Assembly: GCA_951394405.1 (NCBI GenBank)
Contig: OX596337.1
Location: 124,001 to 188,000 of the forward strand
Source of the DNA: Coprinellus micaceus
Lineage: Eukaryota > Basidiomycota > Agaricomycetes > Agaricales > Psathyrellaceae
Reading direction: 5' to 3'
DNA: 64,000 nucleotides
Below the pieces are notes generated by a model. That model was given only the letters and a program-made list of their open reading frames with translations, was not told where the DNA came from and ran no database searches. A program made the position numbers and the translations under genes. The stretch's first letter is position 1, and each line of letters opens with the position of its first letter. Shown here one piece after another: positions 11,261-21,498 of the stretch.

Positions 11261-11560
11261 GTATGCGGGGTGAACCTCACCCTGTAGTTCACCCGATAAG
11301 TTGTTGATTATCACTGTTGTGCCAGGTGAGGTTCACCTGGTCCCGACCAGAATCACCCACTTACCTGGTGAATGTCCCACTCAGCGGACTGGTGAAAACC
11401 AGGTCATTTTCAGCCGGTTTTTGCAACATTTCAACTGGTAAGTTTGGCTCAAGGGGCCGGTGAATATCACCAGTCTAGGGGATGAATTTCTATTACCATG
11501 TTTCTGGGTGGTTTTCCGGTTGACAGTCACCTCGTAAATGAGTGAATCATAGACAGTAGC
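11261..11560. repeat. Cluster of GGTGAA / TTCACC motifs (left)
   Basis: A dense set of short inverted words reads GGTGAACCTCACC, AGTTCACC, AGGTGAGGTTCACCTGG, CTGGTGAA, CTGGTGAAAACC, CGGTGAATATCACC. A similar cluster lies at 13505-13640. Such clusters resemble the subterminal repeats of DNA transposons, but no transposase was found between them. Confidence 0.5.
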
Positions 11561-12150
11561 ATTAATGAACGACTACGGTGAATATACATATATAGTGATG
11601 TATATAAGAAATTATCGAGGTCGGGGCAGCGGAGGGTTATAGCATCAGGAAGGGGGAAGAAACCAGTAGTGCAGTTGGGCGAACCTGATGATACCAGGGT
11701 TAAAGGAGATAGGACGATACCTAGAAGTCAAGGTCAACCATGCTGAGTAAATGCCACAGCTGAGAAAGAAGAAAAGGTTCACCTGCGCATCAAGAAAACC
11801 GTGCAGGCATGGGGTAAAGCGAGCTGTGTGGCGTGATGTTTGTCAGTTTGCCTTGTTGGCGCTCCGATGAAGTTTTGCACGCACCATGGGCAACAGCTAT
11901 CCTGGTTCCATTCTCCAGCCCCCATCTCCACAACTACAACATTAGACAACTCATCGAAACGACTACACTTGCGCACCTTACCAGAGCCCCGATACCCATG
12001 CCCACAGCTTGGTAGTCTACCCTGTGCCCGCCGATGATATATGCGCTTGCCGAAGATTCTGAAGCCAAACTAACACGAGTGGAGAATGGAGGCTTGGAGG
12101 ACGGAGGAGAGAGAGAGGATCGTCGCGTAGGACCCCCCATTATGCTGAGC
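11561..12150. other. Repeat-zone spacer, no gene seen
   Basis: AT-richer sequence including TATATATAGTGATGTATATAAG near 11587, with small open frames only. No recognisable product. Confidence 0.4.
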
Positions 12151-12774
12151 TATGTCCGATCCAAAATCGCTAATTTCGGCCATTTTCGCACCTCCATTTC
12201 AGGCCGGTTTCCGTCCGCATTGGGATCGGGGGTACCATTTTTGGCCCATTTTCGTCCGCACCGCGGATGATACCTCCCAGGGCGCTTATCCGTCCGCACG
12301 GGCCCAAAAATCGCGTTCAAAGCAGATTCAGGGTATTAAAATAGGTAGATACTGTACTATAGCACACAACGACCAAGTATAAAGGCTGAAACTTCGAAAT
12401 AATGGTGGAGGAAGGGAGGGGTAACGAAACGAGCTGCAACCACGGTTGCTCTAATCTCGCTTGCGGCTCACAACCCAAATGCTATCGTCCGACCATCTCC
12501 AAAAGACTAAATTTAGGCACTGGAGGGCACTGGCCGGCACTCCAGAGTGGTCCCCTCAAAAATGGTGACGACGGTGAGGCCCGCCCAGGTTACCTAGGCC
12601 CGTTCCTCGCCCTCAGATTTCGTCCGCATGGGATCGGACATCGCCACCGACTAGGGTTGTTTCGCCGCACAAAAGATCGGACCTGCGTGCCAAATTTTTC
12701 GTTTTCGTCCGCACAAAAATCGGACCTGGGGGGTCCAATTGGGGCCATTTTCGTCCGCACTGGGATCGGACCTA
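12151..12774. mobile_element. Possible small inverted-repeat element with CGTCCGCAC..GATCGGACC internal repeats
   Basis: The outer ends are TATGTCCGATCC (left) and GGATCGGACCTA (right), inverted repeats matching at 11 of 12 positions. Inside, the words TTTCGTCCGCA and GATCGGAC recur in variable spacing (12208, 12247, 12290, 12615, 12680, 12708, 12752), together with GGCCATTTTCG. There is no open frame of note, so if this is an element it is non-autonomous and old. Confidence 0.4.
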
Positions 12775-13504
12775 CACACTACGGGAAAGAGGAGGAATCT
12801 CCAACGAGTATCAAGTTAATCCTGAGAGGACCGGGTTTTTTTATCCCAACCATAATCCAGTCTTAATCCTGACCCGTGCATAAGACAATTATGCCCGGTC
12901 GGCATCAGAAGCTAGGAGCCTTCTGATTGGCTAATTAAGAGAGAGATAAGTGATTTATCGTGAAGGTCAACAAGATACGCATTCACTTTGCATAAATTAC
13001 TATTCCCTGAGAGTATGCCCGGTACACATTCCCCCCTTTGCCCGTAGTGACATAGGGATAATGTGGGGTCCTCGTCGCGTCGACGACGCGAAACCAACCA
13101 TCACGTGGGTTGATCCATCGGAGTTCGAACTGACTTGGCACATTGCTTTCGATCGTACTCAGCCGGGGGACTGCCAGGGCGCGACACCTATAACGACGTA
13201 CCCCCGACCCAGAGTCCAGTAATAATACTAGGGGTCTTTCTAGGCACTATAGAGGTTCAAAGTATTTTATTACCATTATCATCCCTATCCGATCGCCGTG
13301 CCAAAGCCTGCAACAATTAGCCAGATTTACTGGCGCCTGCTAGCTGTATGTACCCTGTTCTGATGCCTGAAGTACCCTTCTGAGGTGACGATATGTTGAA
13401 GGTGCTTGCATGCACATTATTGTTACGATCACCTTTACGCCACTTCTCTGGGTCCTATGCTACACGCCTGCCTCACACATACCTTCTGAAGATCAGCGGG
13501 TATA
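12775..13504. other. Repeat-zone spacer, no gene seen
   Basis: No coding or RNA gene was recognised between the inverted-repeat element and the right-hand GGTGAA cluster. Confidence 0.4.
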
Positions 13505-13640
13505 CAGGTGAATCAGGTTCACCCTGGCAAGAGTGGTGAATTTCACCTCTTAGAAAATCACCCGGGTGTCAACCGGTAACCGGGTGAACGTGACATTTCA
13601 CCCCTTCACCATGTTACTTTAGGCCGGTGAGGGTTCTATA
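13505..13640. repeat. Cluster of GGTGAA / TTCACC motifs (right)
   Basis: Reads AGGTGAATCAGGTTCACC, GTGGTGAATTTCACC, ATCACCCGGGTG, CCGGTAACCGGGTGAA, TTTCACCCCTTCACC, CCGGTGAGG. Composition and motif match the left cluster at 11261-11560, about 2 kb away. Confidence 0.5.
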
Positions 13641-13678
13641 GTGGACTTGATGTTCTCTTGCGGGCGTAGCTCCCTCAA

Positions 13679-13988
13679 CCTCGAGGCGGCACGACGCCTC
13701 ATTGGCACCAGCGTGCTAGCAGCCTGAAGGCCTGCAACGGCAGGTCCGACCGCTTCGGGAATCCTGCAGACGGATAGGCATCGTGGACGAGATATATTGA
13801 TCGTTGTTCACCCAGGTTGATCGCTGATCTATGACGGGCGCTTAACGTCATTCCGCCGCCATTTAGCGCCCGTCACGCCAACGACGGGCAATCAATGTCT
13901 GGCTACTCACATGGTAGGACGTCTATCTTAAGTAATGGGCACAACTAGTATCTCCAATCGCATATTTGTACAAACAAGATAAGGAACC
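13679..13988 (+). repeat. About 290-bp direct repeat, copy 2, with hairpin
   Basis: Partner of 10018-10305. Near 13835 it holds a stem: GACGGGCGCTTAA, then about 16 nt, then TTTAGCGCCCGTC, giving a roughly 12-bp hairpin. In the other copy the right arm has decayed to TTTAGGGGCCAG. Confidence 0.65.
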
Positions 13989-14090
13989 ATATTATACAAC
14001 ACGTAAAAACCCAATAGATACTAAATATATACAAATGCAGACATTCATAACGCAGAGACCCTCATCGTGGCTCGACTTCAAAGCACCTTT

Positions 14091-15758
14091 TCATACCTTC
14101 TCCTCGGCTTTCTCCCATTGAACACTCAAGTGCGCAGGCCGATCGGGTCGCTGCTCGACGTCGATCCCACCACCGCCGCCACTGACAGGCCCCCTCCCGT
14201 CTTCGCGCTTCTGCAACTCGACCATCTCTCCTCTCTCCGCCTCTGGATGTCCTTCACCCTCCGTAGCGTCGGGAGCAAGGATATCCTCGTCGCTCTTCGA
14301 CGGCCCTACGTTTCCCCCAAGCTCAGCTTTCACCGTCTCAGTACCCAATAGCCTCCTCAACTTCGACCCGTTCCCCGCAGGCCTCACAACCCGTTCCTCC
14401 GGTTCTTGTATAGTCCCAACCGTCTCCCCCGCTCCAAACGCCCCAAAACTCATCGTCGTACTCGTCTCTCCCTCACTACTCACCGTCCTCTCCTCTTTCT
14501 TCTTCCTCCCCATCCTCCCCTCCCCTCCAAGTTCACCCTCACCTTCACTACCACCACTACCCCCACCTAACGCCCCCCGCGAAAAGCTCATACCCCCGTC
14601 GTCCTGCCACCCGGTGGTGCGGTGTATCGTCGAGCGGCTGGAGACGTGTTCCCATTTTCGGAGTTGGAGGATGAAGCGCGCTGTGAGGAGGCAGGAGAGA
14701 GGGAGTTTGAGGCTGTTGAGGGGGCGGGCGAAGCCGCCCCAGATTTGGAGGTTGCAGACGGCGGTAATGATGGAGGAGAGGAGTACGGCGGTTAGGTAGA
14801 GGAGGCCTGTAGCACGAGACGGGTTCATAGTGAGCTTGGGATTGAGACGGACTGAGGAAGGGGAGAAGTGAAGGGGAGAGACGAACCTTGGGAAAAGACG
14901 ACGTAGTTCAGCGACTTCCGTGGGTTATCCCAGAACTTGGTGTCCTGGCGGATGGACGACCACGCGCGCCACGACGCGATGGAGAAGGCGAGGATCTCAA
15001 AGAGGAGGACAAGGACCGCGGTGGTGATACCGACGTTTGTGAGCCATGGGGGGTCTGAGCACGATTGCACTATTTCTTTGGCCTGTTCGTCCGTTATTCA
15101 GCGAGGACGGTTCAACGAGCGAAGGGGATAGAACGTACGATTAGGCAAACGATGATACAAAACGCGATAAACCCTAAGACCCAGGACACGATCGTCCGTT
15201 GCTTGTCCGTCGCAAGTGCATGCGTCCGGAGCCCCCACACGGCTACATCAAATCATCAGCATGGGTCCTGCTTAGCACACAGCAGATTAGATATGCACTC
15301 ACCCAGCACGCCAATATGCCCAAACAGCGCCAACGCCCCCGCGCTCTTCGCCACCGTATTACAGCTCAGGCCCCTTTCCTGCAGATCCCATCCCGCCGCC
15401 GCGACCTCGGGGCGCCCGGCTTTCTCGAGCAGCCAGAGGAGGTTGGCGAGGAGGGAGTAGCGGCAGAAGAGGTAGAAGTAGGTGGAGGGTTTTTTGGGTT
15501 GGGTCCAGATGAATTTGAGCTCGGCGGGGAGGGTGAGGAGGTAGTCGTAGTAGAGGATTGCTACGGTTTTAGGAGGGGGAGGGTTAGTGTGGGTTGATAA
15601 GAGGGAGGAAGAGACGCACTTATGCTGGCGATTTGGATGTCAAAATCCGCGCTAAGTGAGGAGGTAAGGCCCAGTCCATCATCAATGTAGCAAATGAGCA
15701 CGTACCGAGCGAACTGGTACCTCCGAACCAGCTTCGGATCGTACTGAACCGCAGCCAT
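14091..15758 (-). CDS. DUF6533-type multipass membrane protein (452 aa, six exons)
   Basis: Minus-strand exons are 15706-15758, 15620-15651, 15303-15560, 15139-15242, 14887-15082 and 14091-14806; introns are 54, 59, 60, 56 and 80 nt. The start is MAAVQYDPKLVRRYQFAR. The DUF6533 signature follows around residues 25-60 (ILYYDYLLTLPAELKFIW, then FCRYSLLANLLW). About seven hydrophobic spans can be seen; the last two are VGITTAVLVLLFEILAFSIA and GLLYLTAVLLSSIITAVCNL. After residue about 275 there is a long cytoplasm-like tail rich in Gly, Ser and Glu without domains. DUF6533 proteins are a large, functionally uncharacterised fungal membrane family expanded in Agaricomycetes. The phase of each junction agrees with family motifs, so the model is strong. 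The gene stands alone next to the repeat zone. Confidence 0.88.
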
Positions 15759-17472
15759 TTCCCGTTGCCCTGTGAGGGAGGGACCCTGGGATAAGGCTCT
15801 AGCGAAAAGTAAAAACCTTCGTTCGTCCTCTGATCAATACACGAAAGCTCCCTCCGTGTTCATATACATGATCAATTACAGAGGGAGGAGGAGGAAGAGT
15901 GGGTGGAGAAGCCTTGCGGGGTGCGAAGCTCCAGGGCAGACCGGGGAGAAGTAAGTCTCCAGGGCAGATCGGACAGAAGCCGCTAGCTCTAGGTCTTCAC
16001 GTCGAAGTTCCAGGGCACAACCGAATTTCGGTGAGCCTAAGCGACCGAACGACTGGTGAGTGAGCGAGTGAGCGAGGGAGAGAAGGAGGGAGAACCGAGG
16101 AAGAAGCAAGGGAGAAGCAAGGGAGAACCGAGAAACTGAAGGCAAAACGGCAGTTGATCATCGAGGAAGGAAGATGGCGAAGACGCAGAAACAATGTGGA
16201 CGTGGTGGAAAGAAGCACCCCGCCGGAGGAACGGCCATGGGAATAAGCACCACCTGCCCATGGGGCCTTTGGCGCAAGTTTGGCGTAAAATGTCCGCTCG
16301 GGGTGATGCGCTCCGGGAGCGCGTGGTGCGTATGTATGTACTTATGTATGGACTGAGATGTCAGCTAGGTATTGATATGTAGGGGTTCTTGGCGCTTAAA
16401 CCGTAATGAGTTGTGTGTACTTGAGAGTATGTACATGGAAAGAAACGGAGGGGTAAAAAGGGAGAAGAGAGAGATAGAAGAGAGAGGATAAGAAGAAGAA
16501 GGTGAAATGCACCTCCCCGATCACGTATCGTCGAAGAGAATTACGCTTTGGAAATCTTCTAGCGCTTTGCCAAGGGAGGAGGGGGAGATGGTAATCAAAC
16601 GTTGCTTGTGCATTGCGGATGGTAATCAGGGACACACGCTCTCTGTACTTGCCATTATCAGTAAACTTCCTTTATTAGGATCGATTGCATACCAGTTAAC
16701 GTCCTTTATTGTCGATTAGTTGCCACGAAGGAAGGAAGGAGAGGATCGACGTACTTACCCAACTGCGTGCCGAAACCCAGAGCCATTCGAAGTTTCTCCG
16801 TGCGGTGGTAGAGAGGCGCAAATAGAGCTTGGCGTCTAATAGAGCGTTGTATTTCGGGCCTTGGTGAGCTTCGTAAGAGATGGGAGGAGAAGTAGGGAGT
16901 GAACGTTGCCGTGTACTTGGGGATGAGGGGACGGCTACGGGCGCGTTTCTAGGCCGGGCTGAGGTTGAAGGAGCAAGATGTATGTCATAGTAGGATTTGG
17001 TTCGAGCTGCGCTGCTTATTCGACAGCTCCCATCCGGTCCCGGGGCCATAAACCCAAAATCTAAGGTCTGTCCTGGCATATTCACCGGTTTGATGCAGAG
17101 GGTACGAAGGGGAACGAGCTGGAATTTCCAATGACAATCCATGGCGGGAGGATGGATAGAGAGAGACGGGGAAGTGAAGCCTTCGACTTAGTAGGAAGTC
17201 CGAGGAGCTGTAACGTGGACTGCGCTCGAGGCTTCGAGCAGAGTGTTCATACCACGTCCTTACCGGCCAGGACGGTAAGCTGTATACACCTCCATTTCAA
17301 CGCCACAAGGATTCCGCGGGATTGTCTGGCAGATGGTGAAGATTAGGTTCGCCCAAGTACCAGTTGGTAGAGCCGTGAATACGTACCGATAACGAACTCG
17401 CACATACCAGTAGCAAATGTGAACGCCAACATCGTCGTCTTCTCTGGATCCGTGCTCGGCGCTCAAACACTC
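15759..17472. other. Intergenic region, possible minus-strand exon
   Basis: No confident gene. The first 400 bp are purine-rich with GAGCGAGTGAGCGAGGG runs. A minus-strand open frame (16696-17142) includes YEAHQGPKYNALLDAKLYLR followed by LSTTARRNFEWLW and then a good GTAAGT donor at 16757. It could be an exon of an unrecognised gene, but I could not find convincing partner exons. Confidence 0.4.
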
Positions 17473-17496
17473 TTCGACGTGGTGGTTAAGAAGCCC

Positions 17497-18542
17497 GATG
17501 GTCTTTGTCTAAACATTGGACCATCGGATGCTTCGACCGGTTTAAATACCCTACTGTTTAAACAGGGCTTCCAGTCCCTGTGCAGGGTGGGGCATTGGGC
17601 TATCCGTGCTATCCAGGAACGGCTCCAGAAGCAGAGTAGAGCAGCAAAAAAAAGTGTATTACAATACTACGAAATAAACCTATGGAGTCTAGACAAAAGC
17701 TGTTTAGACACCCATGTCTAAACCTCCAGTCCAGACAACTCGGTCTAAACACCCTCTCGCAGCAAGAGGTGTTTAGACCGAGCGGTGTTTAAACACCCGT
17801 GATGGGGTGTTTAAACACCGACTCGGAGCTGATAGGCACCTCCTTGACCTCGTCGTCACACCTGGCAATGTGACGACGGGGTTGAGGAGGCGTCCACAGC
17901 ACCGAGATGGTGGAGGAGGAGGAAAGAAAAGAGTTGGGGGATTTTTGATGAAGTCCCGTCTTATATACGTACGCGCTTGTTTGGCGCGATCAACAAAGCT
18001 GAGCACGTGCCGGCGCGAGCCAAGCAGCGCGTAAACATGGCCAAATCTGCCAGCGTATATAAACCTGGCGACATCAGGGAGGCTGATCGCGATCCTTTCC
18101 CTTCCTTCCCTCACTGGCTATGAGGGGAGAGGGGGCTTAGATGTTGCGCCGTCGTCGGAGGGCCTCTGGCAGGTGTCAGAGGCAGTCTGCGGCAATCTGC
18201 CAAAATTCGGACTCCGGTTTAAACACCCCGGCCTGGTGTTTAAACAGGAAGTCCTCCTTGTAGATCCCCTTTATATATGTGCTTTGTTAATGTAGTGTTT
18301 AAACATTCTATGTTAAAATATCCCGTCTAGACCCGCGGATGTTTAAACCGGGTGATGTCTAGACCCATGGCCATGCAACGCCCATGCCTCCTCATCCAGC
18401 CCATTCGGCTATTCACCAAGATAGGTAGTCGGGCGATTCAATCAATTCAAGCTACCGATAATAAAATGTATTCATGTCTAAACATCTCGCTATTTAGACC
18501 TGTCGAAGCATCCGATGGTCCAATGTTTAGACAAAGACCATC
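17497..18542. mobile_element. Non-autonomous DNA element with perfect 41-bp terminal inverted repeats
   Basis: Bases 17497-17537 and 18502-18542 are exact reverse complements over all 41 positions (they begin GATGGTCTTTGTCTAAACAT). The interior is filled with GTTTAAAC and GTCTAAAC/GTTTAGAC words in both orientations near each end, a typical subterminal repeat layout. A strong internal hairpin lies at 17739-17782. A 14-bp word, TTCGACGTGGTGGT, occurs on both sides (17473-17486 and 18558-18571). It could be a target duplication if the true ends lie 10-15 bp outside the perfect TIR. No transposase frame is present, so mobility would need a helper. Confidence 0.8.
17739..17782. repeat. Hairpin inside the TIR element
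   Basis: CTCGGTCTAAACACC..CTCT pairs with AGAGGTGTTTAGACCGAG across a short loop, with one bulged base. This is the longest internal stem in the element. Confidence 0.75.
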
Positions 18543-18569
18543 TGGTTACAGGGTGGTTTCGACGTGGTG

Positions 18570-18988
18570 GTAGCCATCCCATCCCATCTGGGAAGCGTCC
18601 GACCCGTAATTAATGACGCGGTCAGTCGGCCCGACTAGACTGAGTGTAATTGGCACGTACCATCCATGGTCGTATGTAAACATCGAGTGGGTCCTGCGGT
18701 CATCGAACGAGCAGGGAGTTGAGCAGCACGATGCTTGATGCTTGGAGGGCCTTCAAAGGGCAGTCGGGGTGCCGTATCGTGCCCAGCCCGGCAGATAGGA
18801 GCGGCCAGGAAGGCAGGCTGTACGGGAGGGGTGTGCTCATCAAGCGAAACTGAAAGGGTTGGGTAGACATCCCATCCCATCTACATGGAAGCGTCCGATC
18901 TGTGGTAAAACGGTCAGCCCGACTCGACTAAGTGTAATTGGTACGTACCCTCCATGATCGTATGCAAGCATCAAGTGAACCCTGGTGT
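18570..18988 (+). repeat. Two direct copies of a 125-130 bp sequence
   Basis: Copy 1 is about 18570-18700 and copy 2 about 18863-18988, spaced 293 bp. Shared blocks in order are CATCCCATCCCATCT, GGAAGCGTCCGA, CGGTCAG, CCGACT, AGTGTAATTGG, ACGTACC, TCCAT, TCGTATG and GCATC..GTG. Copy 1 starts directly at the right flank of the TIR element. Confidence 0.7.
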
Positions 18989-19734
18989 CCCGGTACGGTC
19001 GAGGCCAACCAACAACCCAAGTATCCAGAGTCCGGATCCAGGATGGGTCCGGCTAACGGGTGCTACGTCGTCATTTGGGTTTAGCTCCTGAGAGTCGAAG
19101 GGTGAAAAAACGGCGTACGTGTACGAGTACGACCAGGGCAGACAATTGGTCGCCTATCCATAGCGGAACGCGTCGACCTGGGAAGTGGTCATCACCATCA
19201 CGCCACAAGCGCGAAGCATACCTTGGTAGAATACACACCGAAACGGAGCCCGTTTGGGGATGCGGTAGATTTGTCTTCGGGACGGCCACGGGGGACCTCC
19301 AGGAAGGAGACCGCTAGGAGGGAGTATACACGGGGAACCTCGCGCCTGCGCTGGATCCGTCAGGTCGGCGTCGACATATTTAGGCGTTAGAAGAATACGT
19401 CGGGACATTTCCTCCGAGTACACCTAAAGCAAAGTGAGAAAGTGAGTCGTCAGGCGAACCAGTTAGAACCCAGGTCCGGACGCACCGTTCGGCTAAGTAA
19501 ATCTCAGCCCATAACGATAACGTTCTCCCCCCCTTGTCTTTACGTTGCCTGTTCAGTTGGAATTGGGAGTGCGGGGTGGTAGCAAGATGGTCGGGCGGGG
19601 TAGGTGCAGCATGGTTTAGGAGATCTCAGCTTCAATGTGGTCGGGTAAGGAAGCTGGGAGCTGGGAGTTGGGAGATGGGGTTAGGAACTTTAGGTTCTGA
19701 GGGTCGGGTACCGGTTTAGAATCTGAGAGTTGGA
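18989..19734. other. Intergenic, no gene seen
   Basis: Only short open frames on both strands. The last 150 bp are G-rich with GGGAGCTGGGAGTTGGGAG runs leading into the satellite. Confidence 0.4.
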
Positions 19735-19894
19735 GGACGAAGGACGAAGGACGAAGGACGAAGGACGAAGGACGAAGGACGAAGGACGAAGGACGAAGGA
19801 CGAAGGACGAAGGACGAAGGACGAAGGACGAAGGACGAAGGACGAAGGACGAAGGACGAAGGACGAAGGACGAAGGACGAAGGACGAAGGACGA
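19735..19894 (+). repeat. Heptamer satellite (GGACGAA), about 23 copies
   Basis: 160 bp of uninterrupted 7-bp repeats, with no substitution seen. Because 7 is not a multiple of 3, every frame is open and yields artificial repeat peptides on both strands; these are not genes. Confidence 0.95.
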
Positions 19895-20620
19895 GTGACG
19901 TACGGGTTGGGATCGGGAGCAACCCGCCCCTGCGTGTTCATTGATCGCACTCGTACCTGGAACTAGGGAAAGGCGTCAGCGTGCAGGGAGAGGGTGCGTT
20001 CAGCCTTGTAGGGTGAGAATTAATGAAGGAACTAGGGATTGGGTGAGTGGAGACTGGGGATTAACTCTGTGAGTCGCCCTGGAGGTAGGGACGCTGGTAG
20101 ACGACCAGGGCTCACTCGAACGCGTGGTGTGTCTCTTTCTATCTCAGGCGTTGACGAGCTGGACGTGGGGTTGGTCCCTCGACGCTCCACCGAAACGACA
20201 GACAGTTGAAGTTTGTGTCGGGATCACGTCTAGACGACTGGGCACTAGCCGTCCCAGAGGGTGTTGGTCGTTATACCGACTCCAGATGAAAGAAGCGCTC
20301 TCTGAGCTGAGAGGTAGACCTAAGTGGGATTTACTAACGGCAGCAGTGAGTATCGAGTATGGTGGCGGAAGGAAAGGCTGAGGCCATACGCGTACGACAT
20401 ACCCCTCACAATACCGTGCCCTCCCGAAGTGCGCTTTGTCCGTTGGTGACGTTGGGAGTCCAGGTGGTCTCAGGATGGTCGGGCGGTGGGGCTACTCGAG
20501 CATGTTGCATTCAATCCCACAGGTTACCGACGTCACCGTCAGCCAGTGGTTGCAGTCGAGGTCAGTTCGAAACAGACGCCCTAATCGGAGTTCCAAACCC
20601 CATCACAGCCACCCATCAAA
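19895..20620. other. Intergenic upstream of RPL14
   Basis: No coding gene recognised. Sequence becomes pyrimidine-rich toward the RPL14 transcription start. Confidence 0.4.
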
Positions 20621-20640
20621 GCCCTAGGGTTAGGGCTAAA
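20621..20640. promoter_or_regulatory. Telomere-like box upstream of RPL14
   Basis: GCCCTAGGGTTAGGGCTAAA contains back-to-back CCCTA and TTAGGG words, partly palindromic, 100-120 bp upstream of the RPL14 start codon. TTAGGG-type boxes bound by Tbf1/Rap1-like factors are known at ribosomal-protein promoters in several fungi. The assignment here rests on sequence and position only. Confidence 0.55.
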
Positions 20641-20739
20641 CACACAACACTCCTCTTCACATCATTATCATCAAAAAAACCCGCATATTCGCAGCAAGAC
20701 ACGCCCTGACGACGCCCAGCACCCTCTCGCGAACCTACG

Positions 20740-21498
20740 ATGTCTGTGAGTACGATTTTATGCGGCGTGGATGACTGGGAGAGGTGGATTTTGTGGATTT
20801 GGAGGGGGGGGAGGGGTGGCGGGGATGGATGCGGGTGGGATGGATGAGGATGGAGAGATGGATGGGAGGAGGGAGGGATGGATGGCGATGGGTGAAGATG
20901 AAGGGGGTTGGATGAGGATGGAGGCGCTTGGATCTTGGATCTTGGATCGGATTCGGAGGGTGTTGGGAGGAACAGAGATTACGAAGAGAAGCTAACGAGT
21001 GAAATTACATTTGCAGGACTCCAACTTCAAGCGCTTCGTCGAGGTCGGCCGTGTCGTCCTCCTCAACAACGGCCCCTCCTCCGGGCGTATCGCCATCATC
21101 ACCGAGGTCATCGACCACAACCGGGTTCGTTCTCTCTCCCCTCTCTCTCCCCTCCTTTCCCCCACGCCTTCCTCTCTCCCACCCAATCTAACCTCACCCC
21201 CTCTTCCCAGGCAATCATCGACGGCCCCTCGACCTCCGTCCCTCGCCAATCCTTCCCCTTCAAGCACCTCACCCTCACGCCCCTCAAAGTCGCCCTCCCC
21301 CGCGCCGCGGGCACCTCCACCGTCCGCAAGGTCCTCGAAAAGGAGGGCACCGTGGAGAAGTGGGACAAGAGCGCGTGGGCGCAGAAGAGGGAGGCGGCGG
21401 TGAAGAGGAAGGCGTTGTCGGATTTTGAGAGGTTCAAGGTTATGGTGCAGAAGAAGCAGAGGAGGGATGTCGTGAGGAAGGCGGTTGCGAAGGCTTGA
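20740..21498 (+). CDS. RPL14: 60S ribosomal protein eL14 (133 aa)
   Basis: Three exons: 20740-20745 (only ATG TCT), 21017-21124 and 21211-21498. Introns are 271 and 86 nt. The product reads [20 protein letters not shown], then [20 protein letters not shown] (KOW-type fold, about residues 7-45), then [20 protein letters not shown]. It ends in a lysine/arginine-rich helix ([37 protein letters not shown]). Length and motif order match fungal eL14, a component of the large ribosomal subunit. The two-codon first exon followed by a long first intron is a common ribosomal-protein gene design. That intron carries an unusual GGATGGATG-rich stretch (about 20780-20930). A telomere-like box lies about 100 bp upstream. 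Confidence 0.96.

Noticed and set aside
8658..11300. CRISPR-like array in the palindrome zone
   Set aside because: Repeats are diverged, unequally spaced and nested in longer modules, and the genome is eukaryotic.
18054..18062. TATATAAA inside the TIR element as a gene promoter
   Set aside because: No coding frame follows it within the element.
19690..19966. Repeat proteins (FVLRPSS or KDEGRRT units) over the satellite
   Set aside because: A 7-bp repeat without stops is open in every frame; the peptides are artefacts.
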